The notes: generated by a model from the letters alone, not told the origin. A stretch of DNA of 6,351 nucleotides from Acidobacteriota bacterium (GCA_016189965.1 JACPRL010000123.1:1-6351); one strand, 5' to 3'; shown: positions 1 through 5,184, counted from the first letter of the stretch. Program-made: numbers and translations.

Positions 1-217
1 AACCTCTTCGATTCCTCTGCGCCCTCCGCGCCTCCCCGGTGAACTATGCTTCATCTGTGTCCATCTGTGTTCATCTGTGGTTTCAAAATCCCCGGCGCAC
101 AAACTCGTAGTTCACCGCCCCGAAACGCCCGAGATTACTCTGCCCTACGCGAGAAATCCCCGTGCGCAACCCGACATTAACGCGTACGCAGGATGACAAC
201 GTCCGCCACTCAGGCAA
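1..217. repeat. Gene-free left end with an inverted-repeat-bounded triple repeat
   Basis: No convincing gene is present here. Three copies of CATCTGTG lie at 52-59, 62-69 and 72-79, an exact 10-bp period. They sit inside a perfect 10-bp inverted repeat, CGGTGAACTA at 37-46 and TAGTTCACCG at 108-117. A 10-bp direct repeat ACGCAGGATG occurs at 186-195 and 217-226. The CTCTGCGCCCTCCGCGCC stretch at 15-32 is also internally repetitive. A related short motif, CTCTGT twice and ending in GTGG, recurs at 5719-5734. This looks like a dispersed intergenic repeat; its function is unknown. Confidence 0.6.
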
Positions 218-252
218 CGCAGGATGGCCCCGCAGAGCGGGGCCTTCCTGCG
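218..252. repeat. Long near-perfect hairpin
   Basis: An outer arm CGCAGGA (218-224) pairs with TCCTGCG (246-252). After one T/T mismatch, the inner arm GGCCCCGC (226-233) pairs with GCGGGGCC (237-244) around a 3-base loop, AGA. That is 15 base pairs in 35 bases. No T-run follows it on either strand, so it is not a standard intrinsic terminator, though it lies downstream of the HIT gene and could protect the 3' end of that transcript. Confidence 0.7.
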
Positions 253-256
253 AGCC

Positions 257-341
257 AAAAACCACGCGCCGAGCCCGCAGGCACCTGCCTGCGGGAATGC
301 TTGCTACGATCTCCCGGTGGCGGGTGCCACCGGGCTCGGCG
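257..341 (-). terminator. Three-way-junction palindrome, possible terminator of the rpsA-HU-HIT unit
   Basis: An outer stem (267-273 with 335-341, CGCCGAG/CTCGGCG) directly encloses two perfect hairpins. The first is 274-283 with 286-295 (10 bp), and the second is 313-321 with 326-334 (9 bp, loop GGGT). A 17-base linker at 296-312 joins them. The outer stem can alternatively extend to 10 bp (267-276 with 332-341), taking three pairs from the hairpins. On the minus strand the structure begins 8 bases after the HIT stop codon, and a run of five T (257-261) follows the stem after five bases. Termination is an inference: the gap before the T-run is long and the run is short. The pairing itself is plain in the sequence. 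Confidence 0.4.
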
Positions 342-349
342 AGATTATG

Positions 350-832
350 TTATTTCGCGAAGTGCTTCTTGAGTTTCGCGTAGGTCGTCTGCAGGTCTTC
401 GGGTTCGAGGCGCGTCTCGCCCACGGTGGTCATGAAGCTGGTGTCGCCAGCCCAGCGCGGGAGCACGTGCAGGTGCAGGTGGTCGGCCACGCCGGCGCCG
501 GCCACCCGCCCCAGGTTCATCCCGATGTTGTACCCGTCGGGGTTGTACTCGGCCGCCAGCGCGCCCTGCAGCCGCTGGCAGAGCTGCATCATCTCCGTGA
601 GCACATCGGCGCCGACGGCGTCGAGCTCCCCCTTGTGCTCGTAGGGCGCGATCATCGCATGGCCCGTGGTGTAAGGAAAGCGGTTCAGCAGGATGAAGTT
701 GTGGCGGCCCCGGAAAAGAATCAGGGTTTCGGCGTCGTTGTCGCGGCGGCGCGCTTCACAGAAAATGCAGCCCGGGCTCGCATCCGCCTTGCTGACGTAG
801 GCATAGCGCCACGGCGTCCACAGGTAATCCAT
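350..832 (-). CDS. HIT-family (histidine triad) protein, probable dinucleoside polyphosphate hydrolase/phosphorylase
   Basis: This is a complete 160-residue protein of the HIT superfamily, whose members cleave nucleotide phosphoanhydride or phosphoramidate bonds. The signature HLHLHVL lies at residues 118-124; by family knowledge the middle histidine, H120, is the nucleophile. The start (WTPWRYAYV, residues 5-13) and the C22-x2-C25 pair, with H66 and H118, recall the zinc-containing Ap4A phosphorylase-like branch typified by Mycobacterium tuberculosis Rv2613c. The NRFPYTTGH stretch (50-58) and NIGMNLG (102-108) are also typical. It is probably a cytosolic homodimer. The ATG at 830-832 lies 27 bases after the HU stop, so translation probably follows HU on one mRNA; the Shine-Dalgarno sequence is weak. 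The exact substrate cannot be told from sequence. Confidence 0.93.
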   Translation of the reverse strand: MDYLWTPWRYAYVSKADASPGCIFCEARRRDNDAETLILFRGRHNFILLNRFPYTTGHAMIAPYEHKGELDAVGADVLTEMMQLCQRLQGALAAEYNPDGYNIGMNLGRVAGAGVADHLHLHVLPRWAGDTSFMTTVGETRLEPEDLQTTYAKLKKHFAK

Positions 833-859
833 AATCCGCTTTGGTTCAGCGCAACGGAA

Positions 860-1192
860 TCAATCGGAGCCGGTGGGGGTGGGCTGGCTGGCCGGCTGGC
901 TGGCGCCGCCGGCCGCGCCAGCGTTCACCACTTCCTTCAGCTCCTTGCTAGGCTTGAAGTAGGGGATGCGCTTGGGCGGGACTTCAACTTTTTCGCCCGT
1001 CTTGGGGTTGCGCCCGATGCGCCCGCGGCGCTGTCGGGTGCGAAAGCTGCCGAAGCCGCGAATCTCGATCTTATCGCTCGACCGCAGCGCCTTGACGATG
1101 CTGCCAAAAATCGTCTCCACGATGGCCTCTGCGTCCTTGCGCGTGCTGGCAATGGCGCGCGAAACTTCCTCTACCAAGTCCGCCTTGGTCAT
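860..1192 (-). CDS. HU/IHF-family DNA-binding, DNA-bending protein
   Basis: This is a 110-residue nucleoid-associated protein. Residues 1-90 are a full HU/IHF fold. The family signature GFGSF (46-50) runs into GRNPKTGE (60-67), where P63 is the proline that, by family knowledge, intercalates into DNA at the tip of the beta arm. An extra, low-complexity tail of Ala, Gly, Gln, Pro and Ser (91-110) follows, with PASQP-type repeats. The ATG at 1190-1192 is preferred over the GTG three bases upstream, because AGGAGG sits five bases before the ATG but only two before the GTG. It follows rpsA by 122 bases, and no good promoter is seen in that gap. Position after rpsA mirrors ihfB in gammaproteobacteria, so an IHF-beta-like role is possible, but one gene alone cannot separate HU from IHF. 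Confidence 0.95.
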   Translation of the reverse strand: MTKADLVEEVSRAIASTRKDAEAIVETIFGSIVKALRSSDKIEIRGFGSFRTRQRRGRIGRNPKTGEKVEVPPKRIPYFKPSKELKEVVNAGAAGGASQPASQPTPTGSD

Positions 1193-1197
1193 CACTC

Positions 1198-1203
1198 CCT
1201 CCT
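1198..1203 (-). promoter_or_regulatory. Ribosome binding site that fixes the HU start
   Basis: The minus strand reads AGGAGG here, five bases before ATG (1190-1192). The overlapping GTG at 1193-1195 would leave only two bases of spacing, so the ATG is the better start. Confidence 0.8.
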
Positions 1204-1314
1204 CTTGCCCGCCTCCGCCCGGTCCCTGCGAGCGGTAAACGGTATCATCACGGAACCCACCAGGAAAATCTACCCCACCGATGCCGGGACACTACCACAC
1301 CCGGAAAAAAACCG

Positions 1315-3090
1315 CTACGTCTTTCCCGTTCCGGGGTTGAACCCTTTGGCCGTCAGGATTTCTTCCAGCGTGGCGGTGCCGCGGGGCGCCGCCGAGCCGT
1401 ACTTTTCCCGACGCTGCTGCTCGAGCAGGCTGCGCAGGCTCAGGCTGATGCGCCGCTCCCCCGCACTCACTTTCAACACCTTGAATTCATACTCCTCGCC
1501 CACCTTCACGTCCTGCTCGGGATCGTCCGGCAGCTCGGAGACGTGGCAGAGGCCTTCCACCCCCGGCGCCAGCTCCACAAAAGCTCCGAAGTTCGTCCGC
1601 CGCACCACGCGCCCACGCACCACCTGCCCCTCCTGCGCCTGGCCGACGTAGTTCGCCCACGGGTCGGGCGTCAGGTCTTTCAGGCTCAAGCTCACCCGGC
1701 GGTTGGCGGCATCCACCTTCAGCACCTTGGCCCGCACGTCCTGGCCGCGCTTGAGCACCTGCGCCGGCTTCTTCACGCTCTTGTCCCAGCTCAGCTCGCT
1801 GCGGTGGATCATCCCCTCGATGCCCGGCTCCAGCTCCACGAAGGCGCCGAACTCCGTCAGGCTGCGCACCCGCCCCTTCACGATGCGCCCCGCCGGATAG
1901 CGCTGCGGCGCCGTCTGGAAGGGGTCAGGCTGCGTCTGGCGCAGCCCGAGCGAGAGCCGCTGCTCGCCCGGCTGGAGATCGAGCACCACCGCCTCCACCC
2001 AGTCGCCGTCCTTCAGCAGGTCTTTGGGATGGCGCACGCGCTTGGTCCACGACATCTCGGAGATGTGAATCAGCCCTTCGAGCCCCGGCTCCAGCTCGAC
2101 GAAGGCGCCGTAATCCACCAGGTGGCTCACCCGCCCCCGCACCCGCTCGCCCGCGGGATATTTTTTCTCCACCTCCTGCCAGGGGTCGGTCTCGAGCTGC
2201 TTCATCCCGAGCGAGATGCGTTCGCGGGCGCGGTCCACCTTCAAGATTTTCACGCGCACCTCGTCCTCCGGCGCCAGCGCTTCCGAGGGGTGGCTCAGGC
2301 GGCGGTAGGAGATGTCGCTGATGTGCAGCAGGCCGTCGAGCCCGCCCAAATCAATGAAAGCCCCGTAGTCGGTCAGGTTCTTCACCGTGCCCGTCAGCAC
2401 CGCGCCTTCCTTGATGACTTCTTCCAACAGCTTGCGCCGCTGCTCCTGTTCTTCTTCCAGCAGCAGGCGCCGGCTGACGACGATGTTGCCCCGGCGGCGG
2501 TTCAGCCGCAGCACGCGGCAGTAAAGCTCACGCCCCAGAAAGCCTTCCCAGTGCCGCACCGGCCGCACGTCGACCTGCGAGCCGGGCAGAAACGCTCCCA
2601 GCGGCCGCCGGCCGGGATGCGCCCCAGCCAGGTTGATCTCCACCAGCAGCCCGCCCTTGATGCGCTCCACCGCTTTGCAGCGCAGCTTGGACTTTTCTTG
2701 GAACGCCCCCTCGACTTCATCCCACAGCTTCAGCCGGTGCGCGCCCTCCGACGAACACGGGATGTAACCTTCCCGCGTCTGGCTGCCCTCGAGCAGCACT
2801 TCAATCGTTTCCCCCGGCTGGATGGTCGGCTGGCCCTGCTCGTCGCTGAACTCGGGCAGCGGCACCAGCCCTTCCGACTTCAGCCCCAGGTCAACCACCA
2901 CCCCGTCCGCGGTGACCTTCACCACCGTGGCGGTGCGGATTTCCCCCTTGGCCGGGCTGGCCTCGCTGCTGTACTCCTCGATCAGTTGTTCGAGTTCGGC
3001 GGCGGTGAACTCTTCCGCGTGGGAATCGGCGAAGGACTCGTCGGCCACCTCCGCCGGCAGGGTCGGCTCGTTGGGCACGTCGGACGACAT
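1315..3090 (-). CDS. rpsA: 30S ribosomal protein S1
   Basis: This 591-residue protein has six S1 (OB-fold) domains, as in the 557-residue Escherichia coli S1, which binds mRNA leaders and helps load them on the 30S subunit. Approximate domains are 48-115, 130-210, 229-301, 316-388, 401-474 and 487-558. The last four are the classical RNA-binding type, with DYGAF, DYGAF, EFGAF and NFGAF strands followed by HIS, HIS, HRS and HVS turns. The N-terminus is acidic (about 45 residues), and a charged helix (about 211-228) joins domains 2 and 3. The ATG at 3088-3090 is chosen over the adjacent GTG because GGAAAGG lies just upstream and fits it better. It is the first gene of the minus-strand block, with a strong promoter at 3256-3284 and a long structured leader, compatible with S1 autoregulation. 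Domain 1 lacks a clear LSREKA-type end motif; IPCSSEGAHRL stands there. Confidence 0.96.
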   Translation of the reverse strand: MSSDVPNEPTLPAEVADESFADSHAEEFTAAELEQLIEEYSSEASPAKGEIRTATVVKVTADGVVVDLGLKSEGLVPLPEFSDEQGQPTIQPGETIEVLLEGSQTREGYIPCSSEGAHRLKLWDEVEGAFQEKSKLRCKAVERIKGGLLVEINLAGAHPGRRPLGAFLPGSQVDVRPVRHWEGFLGRELYCRVLRLNRRRGNIVVSRRLLLEEEQEQRRKLLEEVIKEGAVLTGTVKNLTDYGAFIDLGGLDGLLHISDISYRRLSHPSEALAPEDEVRVKILKVDRARERISLGMKQLETDPWQEVEKKYPAGERVRGRVSHLVDYGAFVELEPGLEGLIHISEMSWTKRVRHPKDLLKDGDWVEAVVLDLQPGEQRLSLGLRQTQPDPFQTAPQRYPAGRIVKGRVRSLTEFGAFVELEPGIEGMIHRSELSWDKSVKKPAQVLKRGQDVRAKVLKVDAANRRVSLSLKDLTPDPWANYVGQAQEGQVVRGRVVRRTNFGAFVELAPGVEGLCHVSELPDDPEQDVKVGEEYEFKVLKVSAGERRISLSLRSLLEQQRREKYGSAAPRGTATLEEILTAKGFNPGTGKT

Positions 3091-3249
3091 CACCTTTCCG
3101 GTCTTGGATGCTCCGGCGCTCGAGAAGGATAGCTTCGGCTCAAAAAATCACCGCGAGGGGATCCGCAACGGGAAATTGGAGAGAACATACCCTCGGAGCG
3201 ACCGTCCCGACTCGTCGGGATGCGCCGGCGCTCGCTCCCACCGGCACAA
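3091..3249 (-). promoter_or_regulatory. Structured leader of rpsA
   Basis: Between the predicted transcription start (about 3249) and the rpsA ATG lie roughly 159 untranslated bases. Near the 5' end a two-tier hairpin can form. The outer arms are GGAGCGA/TCGCTCC (plus-strand 195-201 and 232-238 of the 3000s: 3195-3201 and 3232-3238), and the inner arms are TCCCGAC/GTCGGGA (3205-3211 and 3214-3220), with a two-base loop. A self-complementary GCGCCGGCGC sits in the internal bulge. The leader could be a site of S1 autoregulation, as known for E. coli rpsA, but the structures are not claimed to be homologous. The hairpin resembles the repeat at 3591-3624, so it may instead be a captured repeat. 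Confidence 0.5.
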
Positions 3250-3255
3250 CGCCGG

Positions 3256-3284
3256 ACTATAGCCGATGCCCCTGGGAGTGTCAA
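3256..3284 (-). promoter_or_regulatory. Sigma70-type promoter of rpsA
   Basis: On the minus strand, TTGACA (3279-3284) and TATAGT (3256-3261) are separated by exactly 17 bp, giving a perfect -35 box and a -10 box one base off consensus. No other site in the window is as close to consensus, which suits a highly expressed ribosomal protein gene. Confidence 0.85.
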
Positions 3285-3300
3285 CGCCGCCGCCTCGCAC

Positions 3301-3510
3301 CACTGTCATTCCGAGCCCTTGCATGCCTTGGCGGCGAGGAATCTGCTTTTTCGGCCCTAGTGTCCTGAGTCGGAAGTTCGTTCAAAAAGTCCGGCCAACG
3401 AAGGGCGCGGTTAATCCAGTCACCCGTCAGCGCACGGCTGGAAGGGCCGGGCTTCAGCCCGGGACGCGAAGCGCCGTGCCGAAATAGATGCTGCGCGTAG
3501 CGTCTCCTCT
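3301..3510. repeat. Left part of repeat island: split TGTCATTCC element and nested hairpin
   Basis: No gene is seen between 3301 and 3792. TGTCATTCCGAG (3304-3315) and GCGAGGAATCTGC (3333-3345) have pairing ends ATTCC/GGAAT and match the element at 3695-3757. At 3432-3479 a nested hairpin has outer arms GCACGGC/GCCGTGC (3432-3438, 3473-3479) and inner arms CCGGGCT/AGCCCGG (3447-3453, 3456-3462) around a TC loop. Confidence 0.65.
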
Positions 3511-3520
3511 GCTGCGGCAG

Positions 3521-3651
3521 GGCGGGGCTTTAGCCCCGCCGAAAAAAAGCTACGCCCAGCGCAACCTTGGAAGGGGTGCGGGCTTGCCATGAGCGAGTCC
3601 CGACGAAGTCGGGACGAGTCGAACGGAGAAACCCTCTCTGGGTGTCCCCGC
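3521..3651. repeat. Composite palindromic repeat, copy A
   Basis: Copy A begins with an intact 9-bp hairpin, GGCGGGGCT/AGCCCCGCC (3521-3529, 3532-3540, loop TT). A spacer ends in ACCTTGGAAGGGGTGCGGG (3564-3582), and a second block, GAAACCCTCTCTGGGTG plus TCCCCGC, follows at 3628-3651. Both blocks are identical in copy B (4738-4756 and 4757-4780). In copy A they are separated by 45 extra bases (3583-3627) that carry their own perfect hairpin, GTCCCGAC gaa GTCGGGAC (3597-3615), flanked by GAGCGA and GAGTCGAA. Confidence 0.75.
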
Positions 3652-3694
3652 CGCCGGTATTGGAACGGCACTCCTATTGCCCCCCACCAAGCGC

Positions 3695-3757
3695 TGTCAT
3701 CCTGAGCGAAGTCCCGCCCTTTCTGGCGAAAGGGCGGGACGGAGTCGAAGGATCTGC
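3695..3757. repeat. TGTCATCCT...AGGATCTGC element with inserted 13-bp hairpin
   Basis: The outer part reads TGTCATCCTGAGCGAA (3695-3710) and GGAGTCGAAGGATCTGC (3741-3757), with pairing ends ATCCT/AGGAT (3699-3703, 3749-3753). Between them is a perfect 13-bp hairpin: 3711-3723 pairs with 3728-3740, loop TGGC. On the minus strand the hairpin lies about 52 bases downstream of the stop codon of the DnaC-like gene. It has no T-run, so it is at best a transcript-end stabiliser. Confidence 0.75.
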
Positions 3758-3792
3758 TTTTCGCTTCGCCCCCACCAGAGATGCAATCGCTT

Positions 3793-4560
3793 TTACCGGA
3801 AGTGGTACTGGGCCTGTTTGACGCGGCGGCGGAAGTCCTCGGCCTCCACCGGCACCACGCGGCACATCTCGTAGAGCCGCGAGCGCATCCGCTCCCCGAT
3901 GCGGTCGGCGAGCGTGTCGTCGCGCACCACGCCGCTCGCGCTCGGGCGCGTCGTCGGCGCGTCGAGATAGTTGGTCGTAATCAGCGTCACCCGCTTGTTG
4001 TTGTAGCGCGTGTTGAGGATGTGCGCCACGGTGTCGAGCACCCAGGCCGAAGGCTTCGACGCCCCCAGGTCGTCGAGCAGCAGCACTTCGCTCTCCAGCA
4101 CCGGCGCCAGCACTTCCATCTCCGTCGTCTCGGCCACCGGGTTGTAGCTCGACTGGATTTCCTTCAGCAGCTCGCGAAAGTCGTAGAACAGGCAGTCCGC
4201 GCCCTTCTCCGCCAGCGCCCGCACGATGGCCACCCCCAGGTGCGTCTTCCCCGTCCCGCACGGGCCCATAAAGAGCAGCCCGAAGTCCGCCTGCGCCGGG
4301 TACTCGGCCACGAAGCGCTCGGCGAGAAACCGCGCCTGCCGCAGTGACTCGTCATAGGCCGGGTTCTCGTGGTGCAAGTTGGTCTGGAAGCTCTCGAAGC
4401 TGCAGTGCTCGTAGCGCGGCGGAATGCGTGCCGCCCGCAGCCGCCGCTCCAGCGACGCCTGCGCCATACACTCGCACCGCACCACGCCCCGCGCCGGCGC
4501 CTCCACCGGCTTCCAGCCCGTGCCGCCGCAGTCTGGACAGATTGGCCCGCCGGAAGTCAT
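3793..4560 (-). CDS. DnaC/DnaI-like AAA+ ATP-binding protein with N-terminal cysteine (zinc) motif
   Basis: This 255-residue protein is a DnaC/IstB-type AAA+ ATPase, a family that includes replicative helicase loaders. The N-terminus has CPDC (8-11) and CEC (29-31), a likely zinc site as found in the N-terminal domain of Bacillus DnaI. Walker A is GPCGTGKT (99-106), Walker B is LLLDDLG (160-166), sensor 1 is TTN (195-197), and an arginine-finger-like RMRSRL occurs near the C-terminal end. The NTRYNNKR stretch (183-190) is typical of the family. The ATG at 4558-4560 is preferred: an ATG at 4636 is in frame, but the added residues would come from repeat DNA and a promoter lies between the two. 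No IstA-type transposase is nearby, so IS21 IstB is unlikely. It stands alone between two repeat islands. Helicase loading is inferred from family, not shown. Confidence 0.88.
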   Translation of the reverse strand: MTSGGPICPDCGGTGWKPVEAPARGVVRCECMAQASLERRLRAARIPPRYEHCSFESFQTNLHHENPAYDESLRQARFLAERFVAEYPAQADFGLLFMGPCGTGKTHLGVAIVRALAEKGADCLFYDFRELLKEIQSSYNPVAETTEMEVLAPVLESEVLLLDDLGASKPSAWVLDTVAHILNTRYNNKRVTLITTNYLDAPTTRPSASGVVRDDTLADRIGERMRSRLYEMCRVVPVEAEDFRRRVKQAQYHFR

Positions 4561-4574
4561 TTCGCTGTGCCGCA

Positions 4575-4603
4575 AGCATAGTCGAAGCCGCCCCGCTTGA
4601 CAA
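4575..4603 (-). promoter_or_regulatory. Promoter of the DnaC-like gene, implying a very short leader
   Basis: On the minus strand, TTGTCA (4598-4603) and TATGCT (4575-4580) are 17 bp apart. Only 14 bases separate the -10 box from the ATG, so the leader would be about 7 bases and there is no Shine-Dalgarno sequence. This supports the 4560 start and near-leaderless translation. Confidence 0.6.
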
Positions 4604-4632
4604 TTCTTCGCCCCGCACCACGCTTCCACGAC

Positions 4633-4797
4633 TGTCATCCCGAGCGAAGACGGAAGGGCGGGGCTTTTCGGAGCGAAGAGGAGACCCTGAGCGAAGTCGA
4701 AGGGAGCCCCGCCGACAAAAATGCCGCGCGCAGCGCCACCTTGGAAGGGGTGCGGGGAAACCCTCTCTGGGTGTCCCCGCTGCCCGTAGGTTATGCA
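4633..4797. repeat. Composite palindromic repeat, copy B, with TGTCATCCC element
   Basis: TGTCATCCCGAGCGAAG (4633-4649) opens the island. The arms GGCGGGGCT (4657-4665) and AGCCCCGCC (4705-4713) are those of the copy A hairpin, but here 39 bases separate them. These contain CCCTGAGCGAAGTCGAAGGG (4685-4704), whose ends pair as CCCT/AGGG. The rest, 4738-4780, matches copy A without interruption and folds as GCGGGGA/TCCCCGC (4752-4758, 4774-4780) with inner ACCC/GGGT. On the minus strand this last hairpin lies about 30 bases behind the DUF488 stop codon and may mark its transcript end. No gene is seen between 4561 and 4810. Confidence 0.75.
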
Positions 4798-4810
4798 ACC
4801 GCTCAGTCTG

Positions 4811-5170
4811 TTAGCGCCGAGCTCGCCGCTGCAACTCCTTTTGCAAGAGGCTCCGGTGGCAGCGCTGCGGGTCAGGACACTGGCAGAGCAGCGTCACCGC
4901 CTGGCGCCGCGCCACGGCGGCGAGCTTCCGCAAAGCGGCTTGCGCCGCCGGGGTCTTCAGATGTCGCAGGTAGCCGCGCCGGACTTCCGCCCAATCAATG
5001 CGGCCGCTCTTCCAGGCGCGGATGAGCGGCCGCGGCGTCCCGAGCTCTTTGTACCACGCGTCTGCGGCCGACTTCTTCACCCCGCGCGGCCACAACGTCA
5101 TCACCAGCACCCGCAGCCCATCGCCGCGCGCCGCCTTCTCCCGCACATTCTTGGTGGCAATCCGCCCCAT
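4811..5170 (-). CDS. DUF488 family protein
   Basis: This 119-residue protein matches the DUF488 (YeaO-like) family in length and motifs; the family has no agreed biochemical role. The diagnostic stretch LRVLVMTLWPRGVKK lies at residues 19-33, followed by DAWYKEL (37-43) and a C-terminal CQCPDPQRCHRSLL (96-109) with C96, C98, C104 and H105. The last motif resembles the conserved C-terminal end of the family. Many members begin with a short basic lead before the WPRG motif, which fits the ATG at 5168-5170. A longer reading frame to 5275 exists, but it runs through the promoter-like spacer and would overlap the divergent gene's leader. The C-terminus is very rich in Arg and Gln. The gene is divergent from the hypothetical gene at 5278, and apparently monocistronic. 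Confidence 0.85.
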   Translation of the reverse strand: MGRIATKNVREKAARGDGLRVLVMTLWPRGVKKSAADAWYKELGTPRPLIRAWKSGRIDWAEVRRGYLRHLKTPAAQAALRKLAAVARRQAVTLLCQCPDPQRCHRSLLQKELQRRARR

Positions 5171-5184
5171 ACGCCTCGCCAGAA

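Noticed and set aside
1284..1311. CCGGG/CCCGG hairpin next to a run of seven A, as an rpsA terminator
   Set aside because: The stem is five bp with an 11-base loop, and on the minus strand the T-run comes before the hairpin, which is the wrong order for intrinsic termination of rpsA.
224..1651. 475-codon open frame on the plus strand
   Set aside because: It runs antisense to HIT, HU and the end of rpsA, all of which have clear family motifs. Long antisense frames are expected in GC-rich coding DNA, and its protein is a low-complexity mixture without motifs.
1543..3132. 529-codon open frame on the plus strand opposite rpsA
   Set aside because: It is a shadow of rpsA, rich in His, Arg, Gln and Leu in a pattern mirrored from the S1 repeats.
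3147..3180. Attenuator in the rpsA leader (weak GCG/CGC stem followed by TTTTTT on the minus strand)
   Set aside because: The T-run is real, but the stem is only about five pairs with a bulge, too weak to claim termination.
3420..3671. Small open frames in the repeat island on both strands
   Set aside because: They read through palindromic repeats, lack ribosome sites and show no recognisable motif.
3793..4560. IstB of an IS21-type insertion sequence
   Set aside because: There is no IstA transposase frame nearby, no typical IS ends, and the N-terminal cysteine motif fits DnaI-like proteins better.
4561..4638. N-terminal extension of the DnaC-like protein from the ATG at 4636
   Set aside because: The extra 26 residues would be encoded by repeat DNA, and the best promoter (4575-4603) lies inside them.
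3301..4797. CRISPR array
   Set aside because: The repeats are few, unequal in spacing and mostly palindromic mosaics; there is no regular repeat-spacer pattern and no cas gene.
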